Positions 1 to 9,830 of a stretch of 16,736 bases of DNA are shown in pieces; within the stretch, counting starts at the first letter, position 1; each line of letters starts with the position of its first letter. The notes below the pieces were generated by a model. The model did not search any database and had not been told where the DNA came from. It was given only the letters and a program-made list of their open reading frames with translations. The position numbers were made by a program, and so were the translations under genes. This stretch comes from Rodentolepis nana (lineage: Eukaryota; Platyhelminthes; Cestoda; Cyclophyllidea; Hymenolepididae). The stretch lies in the NCBI GenBank assembly GCA_900617975.1, contig UZAE01014101.1, forward strand, positions 1-16,736, given 5' to 3'.

Positions 1-210
1 ACTTCAAATTACCATGGCCCGACTGCATGTCATATTCGACCACTTCCACAGTACTTATCTTACCTTTAAATCTGTGAATCATTATTCTGTCCCTCTCTCG
101 TCTTTTTGTCACTTTGATGTTTCTCATACTCTCTATAAAGCCCGAATTCACCTAAAGGGCTAATGATAACTATCAAAACGCCTGCCAGTTGAAATAAATA
201 AGTAAATATT
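1..210 (+). repeat. SINE-like dispersed repeat, copy A (5' end outside the window)
   Basis: This is the 3' part of the roughly 320-bp repeat family seen complete at 5352-5671. The match starts at the first base of the window (ACTTCAAATTACCATG, against ACTTCAAACTACCATG at 5438) and runs to an AT-rich tail, GAAATAAATAAGTAAATATT, at 191-210. The internal landmark CTAAAGGGCTAATGATAAC is shared exactly with copy B. Copy A lacks about 30 bases in the middle that B carries, between TTACCTTT and AATCTGTG, including the CTGTC-rich stretch. Its 5' boundary and any target-site duplication cannot be judged because the window starts inside it. That it belongs to the repeat is directly visible; the SINE class is inferred from copies B to D. 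Confidence 0.92.
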
Positions 211-3200
211 TTTGCTCGAGAAATCACCACGCCCTCAATTTCTTTCCTGACACCGTTCTTAGAAGAATACTTCACAAAATATTCGATATTTGTATTCCAT
301 CAACAGCACAAGCAAATCGCATTTCTGCATATGCCTCTTGCCCGATATCTACAAAGTCGAGTGTTTACGGAAATAATTGGTTTATGCAATTTCTTAGCGA
401 CAACAAGTATCCTCTGCTTATCATGGACTTCGATAATTAGGCTGATGGTAGATTCTTTTGCCTTCGGAAAAGGGATAGACATTACCAATAGCGATTTACC
501 TATTAAGTCGCTTTGTTTCATATATTTGCTCCACTTGACCGTGTTAAAGCATTATGGTTAACAAAGGTTACGTTATTTAAAGGGGCTGAAGAATGTTTCG
601 AGTAAATAAGGATTATTCAAAATATTTTTATTAGCAGTGTTTATATTAGACCATGAAGAGAATTCGCCCTGCCACCTTGAGTAAAAATATGCTAATGAGT
701 AGAAATTTTAAAAATTGTGTTCATTAGAAATATATATATTTATATATTTACCACACAAAAACAATACTTGTAGCATAGTGTAGTCTTTAAAGCTTTAGCA
801 GTATTTATTTATTGATTTAACCCAGTTTTCCAGCACTTCGCCTCACTCGGTGGATGAACAGCACTTCGACCTTCAAGCAATTTATCGATTTTTCTCCGTG
901 AGCTAATAACTAGTTGTTGAATGTTTCTTGCTTAACTTGTCCTAATTTTAGTTTAGTAGTTAATAGGCAAAGGCCATTTCTTCGTTGCTTCTATCACCCT
1001 CTCTGTCCTCCTCCTGTTAATCTGGGAGGGGCATAAACTGTGGGGCTTTCCTGTTTCATCTTAGTACCCCCTAAGCCTGTGCCTTTTCCCAGCAGGGGTT
1101 CAATTTATCTAATTAAATTTTGCATTATTCATCAGGTATTCATTGTTGAAGTATTCACGTAACAATTCGCCGCAATTTCAAGACAGTTCTCTTTTAGCTA
1201 TTGTTAAAATTAACTTATGAATAATGAAACGAGAGGTTGTTTTCTTGATTTCTAGCAATATATTCTCTGATTGTTGGTGTGAAACTGTATTAAAGTTTTC
1301 TTCTTCATCATGAATTAACAATAAAAGTAAGACATTGTCAGACTATTTGTTCTCAATGGGGGGGAGGTGGAGGACGCAGGAACTTACATCATTTACTCTT
1401 TAAAAATAGGCCTCTTTCAATGCCTCATGACTGTGATTGCTGTGAATAAACTCTTGCTATAAGTTTGTAACTTTATATGAAAAAGGCAATTTCAATACAG
1501 CTTCCACTCATACCTTCCACCAGTATCAATGCGATTCAAATTGACTATTACTTGATAAAGTGATTTAAAATGCGGAAAAATGAACACGGTCTTTCGAAAA
1601 TAGAGACCTTTTCATTAAACTGAATTAACTGAGATGGATAAATTTCTTTTTCTGTTTCCTCTACATTATGCTTTGCACTTTCTTTGACCTTGAGCTTATT
1701 ATATCTTACACTTATACAATATAAAAATTGAATAACGTTTTACGCCATAACTATTTGCTCTTTCTTATTATTTCTTTGCGTTAATTGCAAACAGTTAAAT
1801 TCTTCATTAAGGTACGTCTTCGCTAATTAATCCAGGTAATAGCTATTTCAGTCTGTTCAGGTGTTGCTGTCCTAATTGATAGAATTTCAACAATAGGTGA
1901 AAAATGAAAAATAAAAAGGTGTTCTTGAAGATTTCCAAAAACAGTATCTTGTTCTTTATGAATATATTAAAATATTTTCTGAGATGTGACATTCGCCAAC
2001 AAATTTATGAATTCGCTCTTGCAGCCTGCAGTATTCTGTATGAAAATAAGAAATCCAATTTGTTACAAATTTCCTCTTTTAATTTTTCGTCTAAATTCAT
2101 CATTCCGATTTGTTCTATCCCCTTCAGATATGTTATTTTTTTCCTCTTTTTAAAATGACATACAAAATTTTGTTCTTCTTGTATGTAGTCCGAATTATCT
2201 CCTAATTTTTAACATCCATCAATGTCGCGCTTACGAATATGAAAAATCGTGTTTAGAATTGCAATTTCCGACTCGAATTCAACTATATTTAGGAAATTTT
2301 AGTCACTTGCCCACTCAAAATTAAAAAAGTATTCAACTCTCTATTCCTATAATATTTCACTTTTATATAAGTATACGAAACCCACGATATATTGGCATTA
2401 CTTTTTGTTTAAGGTAAAATATTCAATTATTCATAATCTATTATCTCTAATGGAAACAGATAAATCAGACCGCAACTGTTTCAAGTACTTATTACGAATC
2501 ATGTGAATATCGGTTTTTTTATTTACATCGAATTTGAATGCCGTATTTGATGCAAAATGCCTGATTCTGGTGCGAAATTTCCTTTCAAGATGACCGAAAA
2601 CCGCAAGCTAACTTTGGCTATTGAAAAGACTGTGAACAAGAAAATAACGTTTTTTTCAAGTTGCCTCACTTTCCATCCTCAAGTAAAGTAATAGCCAAGG
2701 CAGGGGAGCCCTTTAATCACAAATATGTTCCAATAATCGTTGCTTCTTAAGATTTGATATTATATAAGATTCCGAAAGCATTAACAATCTCTCTTAATAC
2801 AATTATCCTTTTCTATCAGATTTAACAACTAAAATTCGGCAAGCATGTCAGATAAATGCTGTAGTCTTGCAATAAGAAATAGCATAACTTATTAGAAAGA
2901 AACAGCGATTACTGTGTGTTCTTTTGCGAAGTCCAAAGTGCCCATTCAAGATTACATTTTGTAACCCGTTAATTGCACAAAAATACACAATTTCAAAATG
3001 GATATCAGTCGTGTATAGAAATAAAGCACACTCACTCATAAGTAACTTGGTGCTGATCTTCCAAGTTAGAAGAAAAAAGGTTTTAAAATTAACATAATTA
3101 AACCAGTAAAAATCAAAAGATAATTCAAGTGACGTGGTTAGAAACAATCAACACACTACCGAAGTTATGAAACAAAGACATTCGAACCTTGAGTAAGATA

Positions 3201-5337
3201 AAGCGTTCCTTGTTGTGTTCAAAGTACCTGTCCTGTTCTGATTTCAACGTGTACCCAACAATTAGCTTAACGAAGCACCGAAATCTCCTTCAGAAAATCA
3301 AAAATCAAATTGTGAAGACAGCATTTTGAAAGAAATTCTTGACATGTTAGTAACTTTCTCTTCTCTCTCGACTGAGTAATCTTGATATTTCTTACATTTA
3401 AATGCTACGGTATGATTATAATCTGTGAGCTTTTCTGCTAAATTTAAGGCTCATTTTTATAAATAAATGGGTTTGTCAATGAAGGTGAAAATTGTAATTT
3501 ATTTGCACCATTCTAAAATTAACGAGCCTCTAGCAAATCACGATAGATCATGCCTGTTTATCTTAAAAATTAGTAGAAAATTTGGAAAAAAGAATTTACA
3601 GCTCGTTCATGAGATTTAATCGTTCAGGAGAGGGAAAAAATTGAGTTATGAAATTTCACATCAACCAGTGAACGAAATTTCAAATGATAAATTAAAACTA
3701 ATTGTCCAGATTTTTTTATTATTATTACTTTTTTTCTTTAAAAATTCATGCCAATTCAAAAAAACCAACTATGGAATAATTCCATTTTGCTTTTCGCTTA
3801 CTAGGTAAACTGTATAATAACTAGTTATTTCGAATATGTTATTGAAATTGCATTTCCACATATATTTTTCGAATCCATAATTCTTTCTCCAAGGACAAAT
3901 AGAAGAACTCCTGCCGAATGTCTCCAGTTAATTTCATGGTGGGTGGCTATTTTGTTAATCCTTTGCCATTCTTTTCATACTTTGAAAATATTTAAACAAA
4001 TGTTTTAAGCTGCTGAATTCCATTGATAACAAGATTTTCGAGGAGTTAAACAAAATTTCTGGATAACTTGATTTGAATGAATGAAATAAAAGTGAATGAA
4101 AATCCAGAATTGAAGAGATGCTGTATTGGCATTATATTTGATTTAGAGCCTTTCTGGTTCCCTTTTATAGTTGTAGATTGCAATTGGATGTATTTTTCAT
4201 GCAGAGATATATAAACACGTCATAAACGCTCACCTTCTATTAACTTAAACATTGGATCACCATGTTATTTACGCGATTCGAAATTATTAAAAGGAATCGT
4301 ACACAATTGATTGTACACATCCTTACAAATGTTAATTATGACCAATCGATAAAAGTTGTAGCTCTTTTTATATGAACGCAAGACAAACTTCACACAATGG
4401 TTGAGAAACCTTGGGAACAGGTCCCTTGTCATAAGGACAACAAAACTTTTCACTAGAATGAAAATACATATCTATTGTTATGCGCCGACTCGGTTGTACA
4501 GGCGCCACGAAATTGGGCCAAAGTTTCAGCAACAGGTGGTGGCCAGCGCTGTTCACAGTGGCTTAATTTGGCTCGATTCGAGTAACTTAACGGCAGGACT
4601 AAATATGAGCCAATGTGTTGTCGTTATCACAGCCGATTTTCACAATATCTAGGCCACTTTAACTTCTGTGATTTAATTCCCAATTGCCGTCTTATATTCC
4701 CCAAATTAGGGTAATTTAATTACGTCGAAAGCGAGCTAATTAAGTTACCAATCCCCCATTCTGGGATGCTAGTTTTTAATGCCTTAATTGCCACACACGT
4801 GAATCAGTGTATGTCTCTTTTTTAAACCACTAATTTATTCGTGATCGTTTTAATTTTGATCAAATTTAATACCGATTACCTTATATTAGTTGTATGCCAG
4901 ATAAATGTTGTAGACAATTGAAAACGATCTTTTTTTTTGATTTTCATATTCACTTGCATTTCAGTGGACTTTCGCTATCGGACTATGAACCCTGCTCTCT
5001 TGAATGCATGTTCCAATTCGACGTGATTTGGATTTCGAGAATCTTTTTTTAAATATTCACTTTGTCCAAATATTTGATCAATAGAGTAATTTACCCAATG
5101 TCATTATTCCTTTTATCTTTGTTCTCTCTTGAGAATAGGGTAATTCATTCAGATTTTCAGGCTCTCTACAAGTAACGAATTTACTTAATGAAAGGCAATA
5201 ACATATACCTTTTAAATTGTATTTTATTAGGCAAATATAAATTTGGCTTAATAGTGGTCTGGTTCAAATCTCACTAAATATTTCCAAACTGGAACTTTAA
5301 TTTTGACTTTTTTCCAAAAATGTCTTCAGTGAAGTTT
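211..5337. other. Non-coding stretch, no gene seen
   Basis: About 5.1 kb of AT-rich sequence with no supportable gene. The open frames here (for example 331-561, 1904-2158 and 2848-3147) are short, rich in residues encoded by AT-rich codons, and resemble no family I know; the pair at 300-561 overlaps on opposite strands, typical of chance frames. Visible small features are an AT-alternating tract at 728-750, a duplicated CAGCACTTCG at 831-840 and 859-868, a short G-run near 1358-1366, and clustered TAATTA-type motifs at 4703-4790 next to a CACGTG at 4796-4801. No tRNA, rRNA or further copy of the dispersed repeat was found. Confidence 0.7.
728..750. repeat. AT-alternating low-complexity tract
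   Basis: A short run of alternating A and T, interrupted by TTTA, inside AT-rich surroundings. It is a simple microsatellite-like tract with no further signal. Confidence 0.7.
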
Positions 5338-5351
5338 ATATTTACCATTAT
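5338..5351 (+). repeat. 5' target-site duplication of copy B
   Basis: ATATTTACCATTAT lies directly before the first shared base of copy B. It matches ATATTTAGCATTAT just after the tail at 5672-5685 at 13 of 14 positions. Direct repeats of this size flanking a tailed element are the usual footprint of target-primed reverse transcription. The tail is also AT-rich, so the exact edge between tail and duplication is uncertain by a few bases. Confidence 0.8.
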
Positions 5352-5671
5352 GGGGTGTGCGATAGACTTACATCCACGTGGTGCACCCTGGGCAACGTCT
5401 ACTTATACGGGAAAAAAAGACTATAATCTGGCAGTTGACTTCAAACTACCATGACCCGACTTTGTGTCATTCGACCACTTTCACATTACTCACCTTACCC
5501 TTTTCTCTGCCATTGTGCATGTCTGTCTCTTAACTCTGTGGATCAATCTTCTTTTCCCCCTCTCCGCATTTTGTGACTTCGATGTTCCCTCCTTCTGTGA
5601 AGCCCGAAGTCAGCTAAAGGGCTAATGATAACTATCAAAAAGCCTGCCATTTGATATAAATAAATGAATAA
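5352..5671 (+). mobile_element. SINE-like retrotransposon, complete copy B
   Basis: The reference copy of the family in this window. It starts GGGGTGTGCGATAGAC, continues through a CACGTG E-box-like hexamer and GTGCACCCTGGG, then an A-rich stretch near 5411-5418, ACTTCAAACTACCATG, ATTCGACCAC, a CTGTC-rich region, GATGTTCC and GGGCTAATGATAACTATC, and ends in an AT-rich tail with imperfect AAAT units. There is no coding frame, no terminal inverted repeat and no LTR. Three copies share the same 5' end, copy B has flanking direct repeats, and the 3' tail is repetitive, which together indicate a short non-autonomous retrotransposon. A TTCGA core at 5469-5473 resembles part of a Pol III B box, but no convincing A box was found, so a tRNA origin is not shown. 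The 3' end of a truncated LINE is the main alternative. Confidence 0.8.
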
Positions 5672-5685
5672 ATATTTAGCATTAT
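5672..5685 (+). repeat. 3' target-site duplication of copy B
   Basis: ATATTTAGCATTAT follows the AT-rich tail of copy B and repeats the sequence before its 5' end with one mismatch. The single difference suggests an insertion old enough to have gained a substitution. The first bases may belong to the tail. Confidence 0.78.
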
Positions 5686-6240
5686 ATGGCTATTGGCATT
5701 TTAGCGGAAATTAATAGAATTACCTTAATGATCCTTTCGCAGGTAAGAATTGCAGAGCATTAAAATATTTATAATGTTAATGCCTATCTTATTTCATAGG
5801 TTCAGTTGATTGAAATTTAGAGATTTTGGGTCATTTTAAAAGTCGCTACTAGCCTCAGCCACATGCTTTCGGTTAGAATTTGAAAAAACTAAATCGAGAT
5901 GAGAATGCGCAGGTCCCAACATCATAATTTATCGATTCATTGCCTCTTTTGTTTCACACCCCCTCAGACACGTTTTTTGTTCCTTTTATAAATAATATTT
6001 CTCCACGACTATAATGCATATAATATACTTTTGCACACTTAAGGTTCAAATTTAATATCAGTGTTGGGCTTTAATTCACTTCCTCAGGTCCTCCGATAAA
6101 TCGATTCTTTAAATTGTTTAAATAGATTAGAACCAAAGCATACGGCAAAAAAATAACCAATAAACCTACAGGATAATGATATTTATTTATACAATCAAAG
6201 CGTTTCAGTAAAGTGTTTCATTCGGTTGAATTTACAATCG
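5686..6240. other. Non-coding stretch, nothing distinctive
   Basis: AT-rich unique-looking sequence after copy B. I see no gene, RNA or repeat. Two ATCGAT hexamers (near 5932 and 6097) occur, as expected occasionally by chance. Confidence 0.6.
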
Positions 6241-6277
6241 GAGTTTGGAAAAGCAAAGCAGGTGTTCACATTCGCAT

Positions 6278-6303
6278 TCTCTCTCCATCTCTCTCTCTCT
6301 CTC
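6278..6303. repeat. (CT)n microsatellite
   Basis: A CT dinucleotide tract interrupted once by CCA, reading as GA repeats on the minus strand. It opens the GC-elevated patch. Confidence 0.9.
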
Positions 6304-6507
6304 AACCTGCTGCTTACTTTCGTCTATTTTACACTCGGAATGTCGCCGTGCCTGTTTTTTGACCAACCTGGATGATTCACGTGCAACGACATCGCGATGC
6401 TACGATTTGTTTTCTTCTTCTACTTCTTTGCAATCCGCTTTCCTGTGTTTGCGCACATTTTGAGGGAGTGAAAGAAGAAAGTGGATGACTCGTCGTTGAA
6501 CCGTCAG

Positions 6508-6530
6508 CACACATACACACACACTTACAC
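6508..6530. repeat. (CA)n microsatellite
   Basis: A short imperfect CA dinucleotide tract, interrupted by T at two positions. Confidence 0.85.
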
Positions 6531-7230
6531 GAAGAGATTTAGGTGTAGGCGAATTTAATTCACATGAGACTCCCATATGCACTCTTCTAGTCTCAATTTC
6601 TTTCCATTTCCTGTAACCATATGCGGATATTGCGAATTTGCCATGTGTTACACGCTTTAGCTTAAAAGAACGCATTGTGGCTTGCCGCCCAAGCATTAGT
6701 CAATTGGATAGCATGGCAAGCAAAGCTCATGGAAGTATATCGATTTAAAAGTGTACGAAAATATTTAATTTTCACACTCAGTGTGCTTAACCGCTTTCCT
6801 CACGTAAAGCTCCGCAAACTAAGCTGAGAGATGCAGCATTGAGTAAACTCTTGAATTAGTTAATGTTGAATTTAAGCTTTTATTTTAATTTATTGAATTC
6901 TCATGGACACAATAAATATAAATCTTGTGATTAAATCACAACCCTAGCGTTTGTAGATAACAAACTCTTCGGTGTTTGAAATGTACGCATGTTTGTTGAC
7001 TCTTGGGTCATAAATTTGGAATCGCGTTTTTTGTTACTACTGCACATAGTGCAAGCTTGCTTGCGTCCGTGTGCGCATATGAGGTTATACGCATAGCCCC
7101 TGATGCAGCTGCGCGTGTGGACAAGAAAGCTATTTCTCACTTTGGATATGTGCGGCGTGCACTCACTAACCTATCAATTGTCACATTGAAGGTGTGGGCG
7201 TGTATTCCCATCCATTCTTCTCGCTTGTCT

Positions 7231-7280
7231 TCACCCCCCTTGATCGCCCTCTCCCACCACCACCCCCCACCCACCCAACC
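7231..7280. repeat. C-rich low-complexity tract
   Basis: Strongly C-biased sequence with CCCCCC, CCACCACCA and CCCACCCACCC words. It lies about 95 bases before the poly-G tract at 7373, so opposite strand biases sit close together. Confidence 0.8.
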
Positions 7281-7372
7281 AACTTCTCTCTTCACTCATG
7301 TACACAAGACCCTCAAGCAAATGTGCGTGTGTATTATTTATGTGTGTATGCCGTTGGAGGAGGGGATGAGGT

Positions 7373-7394
7373 GGGGGGGGGGGGGGGGGAGGGG
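7373..7394. repeat. Poly-G tract (17 consecutive G)
   Basis: Seventeen consecutive G residues at 7373-7389, then A and four more G. It is preceded by the purine-rich stretch GGAGGAGGGGATGAGG. Slippage makes the length of such tracts unreliable in assemblies. Confidence 0.95.
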
Positions 7395-8054
7395 TAAGGG
7401 CCGCACGACCGCACTTGCCCTTACCGGCACTACTATCATTATTGTCACTTTTGAAATTGTTTTTGAGTGCGAATAAAAACAAATCATGAGCTTTTCTATT
7501 AGCTAGAACATTCAAAAATTCCGGTATTCTAAATACTGCAAAGCTGGTCAAATGGATCAATAAGAATTTTGCGAATGTAAACTAACTTAAAATATTAGGA
7601 GCCAATTGAACGAAGATTCATGACTATATTTTTCTTCTTAAGAGTGTAAATCCTATTGCTCTCTCTCCACAAAAGCAACAGTTTAAATAACACCAGAAAT
7701 TAAAAAGCGAATCAACTAGCATATTCTTGGCTACCCACAAATAAATACTCCATAACTCAACCTAAAGATTTGTATTTTTAAAAAATAACAACTTTATTAC
7801 CGAAATTTGTACATAGAAGTGGAAGATGTTCTAAAGAATTGAAGTCATATAGAACCATTTCTGTTGTTAATTCCAAAAAACGTACATAAACATTTACCAT
7901 ACTTACTAAGAGATGGCTGGAAAGCAAACTTCAAATACCATTAATGCCATTTGGCATAACTTGTTACGCATAAAATTTTGTCTTCTCCTCAAAAAAACAT
8001 AAATAAATAGTTTTCACGACAGCAAGAATTTTTAATTTGTTCTGCTTTTATGAT

Positions 8055-8072
8055 CCCCCCCCCCCCCCCCCC
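8055..8072. repeat. Poly-C tract (18 consecutive C)
   Basis: Eighteen uninterrupted C residues in AT-rich surroundings (TTATGAT before, TATGTAAT after). The flanks differ from those of the other C tracts, so it is not part of a shared repeat unit that I can see. Confidence 0.95.
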
Positions 8073-8909
8073 TATGTAATATTTAAGAGGAAAAGCAATC
8101 CGAAAGGCGTAAACACAACTTTTTTGCCAAATCTAATCTATGTAAAATTCCATTTAAGCTCATCCCGTGGGTAAAAAATTGTTACTATATAGCCTACTGT
8201 AGCGTAGTCTTGAGTTATGCGATTCTATTTTTCTGGTTATCATTGCTCTGACTTCTTTATTTCGCATTGAAGGACATTATTCCTCCATTTTACACAAACG
8301 AAAGGTGCTTTCTAAACTCCAGTTGGCTCATAGCCAAGCTCTCTTGAATCTATTCTTCCTTTGTTCATTAAAGGTGCGATTTAGCTTTGACTCCTATTCT
8401 TACTGCTTTTTATTTTCGAAATATTACGAACATGACCTTGAGTAATAAAAGACCTTTGGAAGTTAATATTTGTATTTTATATTCATGAGTGTCGTTTTTT
8501 TAATAATTCATTGTGCCTAACCCAACCCCAAACCCAGAGCAGTGGCGATTCGTTTGCCAAAAAGTGTACTTAGGCTAATTTTACGAGCAAAATTATTCAT
8601 CTTCCAGGCAAAAATTTATTTTCCTTTCCTTCCTCACCAAAATTTTCATACTTGCAAAATTTCTACTTACAAATTGGAACTTTACTTCCTCTACCTCTGG
8701 AATGAAGATACGTTTAGACCGCAACTGTAAATGCCAGGAGATTTCAGCCAAATTGAAAGTATGGTAGGTCACCTTTATGAATTGCATTTCTTTCGCTCTT
8801 TAAGTTGCTAACCTCCAACTACGCGACAATACTAAAGTGTGTGTTTGTGCGCGCAAATGTATACTGTCATACACCATCCCTTATATACTCTTCCTCGCAA
8901 AACCGACTT

Positions 8910-8932
8910 CCCCCCCCCCCCCCCCCCCCCCC
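8910..8932. repeat. Poly-C tract (23 consecutive C)
   Basis: Twenty-three uninterrupted C residues, with no sequence shared with the flanks of the other poly-C tracts. Confidence 0.95.
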
Positions 8933-9160
8933 ACTCCTTCATGAATCATGCTCTCAGAAATCCTGCGCTTCGCCTGTGCGAAGTACGTGCATGCTTCTGC
9001 ACTTTCATTTTCAACGAATGTATTTGCCATCTCCTAAAAGCAAGTATTAATTTGTGCTCACGAGTAGGTATTTACTTTGTCCAGTTGGGGAAATAGTTGG
9101 CTGTCTTAATTAACGATACACGGACTGACTTTTTATTGTAATGCACCACAAATTGTGATG

Positions 9161-9190
9161 TGTGCGTGTGTGTGCGTGTGTGTGCGTGTG
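9161..9190. repeat. Tandem repeat, 10-bp unit TGTGCGTGTG, three exact copies
   Basis: Three perfect copies of TGTGCGTGTG in direct tandem, extended slightly at both ends by GATG and GTTTG. It is a higher-order form of a TG microsatellite with a regular C every ten bases. Confidence 0.93.
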
Positions 9191-9830
9191 GTTTGTAGCA
9201 ACAATGAAAATAAAAATGGCGACCCGAGAAACAGGATGAACTGGTGCATCAGATGTGATTAATAGATGGAGATGTTAAAAAAATGTCGATAGTTTTATGG
9301 TTCTACAGGAGCGGTTTCAAGCACATTGTCATACCAAATCCCGTGTGAATGAAAGTATGTAAAATGAATAAATCATTTTAACTTTCGAGTGCACTGAATT
9401 TCGATTGTTAAGATGTGCTTTTCTCAAGTACACACATATGACATGAATAATTCATCAATCAATCGATACCACGCCTTTGAACTGGGCAATAATAGCGCGT
9501 TTTCTTTTCTAACTAAAAAAATTTAAAGAGGAGCTTTACTATAAATACATGAATTTTAATTGGAAGATAAAAATAGCAAGAGCAATTACCACTAAATTAA
9601 ACGATATTTTGTGAGATCAAATTCCTCTTAACACCAACTAGGATTTTTCACTTTTTTAAACCTGAGCAGTCAGTGCTAGTCCTAACTTTTAACTAGACAT
9701 AACTCAGATAGAATGAAGATTGAAAGTATGGGTTTGAGGCAATGGTGATTCTCATTTCAAACCCCATTTTGATACAATTTATACAAGATGGGATGATGCA
9801 TCGAAGTTACAAAGTGACTGAGGAGACAAA

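Larger units (their letters stand above)
6241..7490. other. GC-elevated, low-complexity patch
   Basis: Base composition changes here: CpG-containing words (GCGCGTGTGG, GTGCGGCGTGC, CATCGCGATGC) and several simple repeats cluster within about 1.2 kb, unlike the AT-rich flanks. The longest open frame of the window (7003-7476, 157 codons) lies here, but its C-terminal half is encoded by the C-rich and poly-G tracts and it resembles no protein family I know. The patch could be a regulatory region or simply microsatellite-rich DNA; CT/GA repeats are known binding sites of GAGA-type factors in insects. No start-site motif set convinced me, so no promoter is called. Confidence 0.45.
7491..9830. other. 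Non-coding stretch with poly-C tracts
   Basis: About 2.3 kb without a supportable gene. It holds two long poly-C tracts (8055-8072 and 8910-8932) and a three-unit 10-bp tandem repeat (9161-9190). Frames at 8542-8787 overlap on opposite strands, and those at 8805-9096 run through the poly-C tract; all look like chance frames. Confidence 0.65.

Noticed and set aside
331..561. Overlapping frames on both strands just after copy A
   Set aside because: They have no family resemblance, AT-driven composition and mutually exclusive strands; they look like chance frames.
5244..5270. tRNA-like A box (TGGCTTAATAGTGG) and B box (GGTTCAAATC)
   Set aside because: The two boxes are only a few bases apart, too close for a tRNA, and no cloverleaf arms can be built around them.
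5469..5479. TTCGACCAC in the repeat as a Pol III B box
   Set aside because: It keeps only the TTCGA core, lacks the GG before it, and has no convincing A box at suitable spacing; tRNA origin is left open rather than claimed.
7003..7476. Longest open frame, 157 codons on the + strand
   Set aside because: Its second half is encoded by C-rich and poly-G tracts, a competing frame lies on the opposite strand, and there is no recognisable domain or splice context.
8516..8536. Telomere-like CCTAACCCAACCCC word
   Set aside because: It is irregular and single, with no repeated unit of TTAGG or TTAGGG type.
8537..8550. CAGAGCAGTGGCG, resembling the end of some hAT-type elements
   Set aside because: No matching inverted copy or 8-bp target duplication was found nearby.
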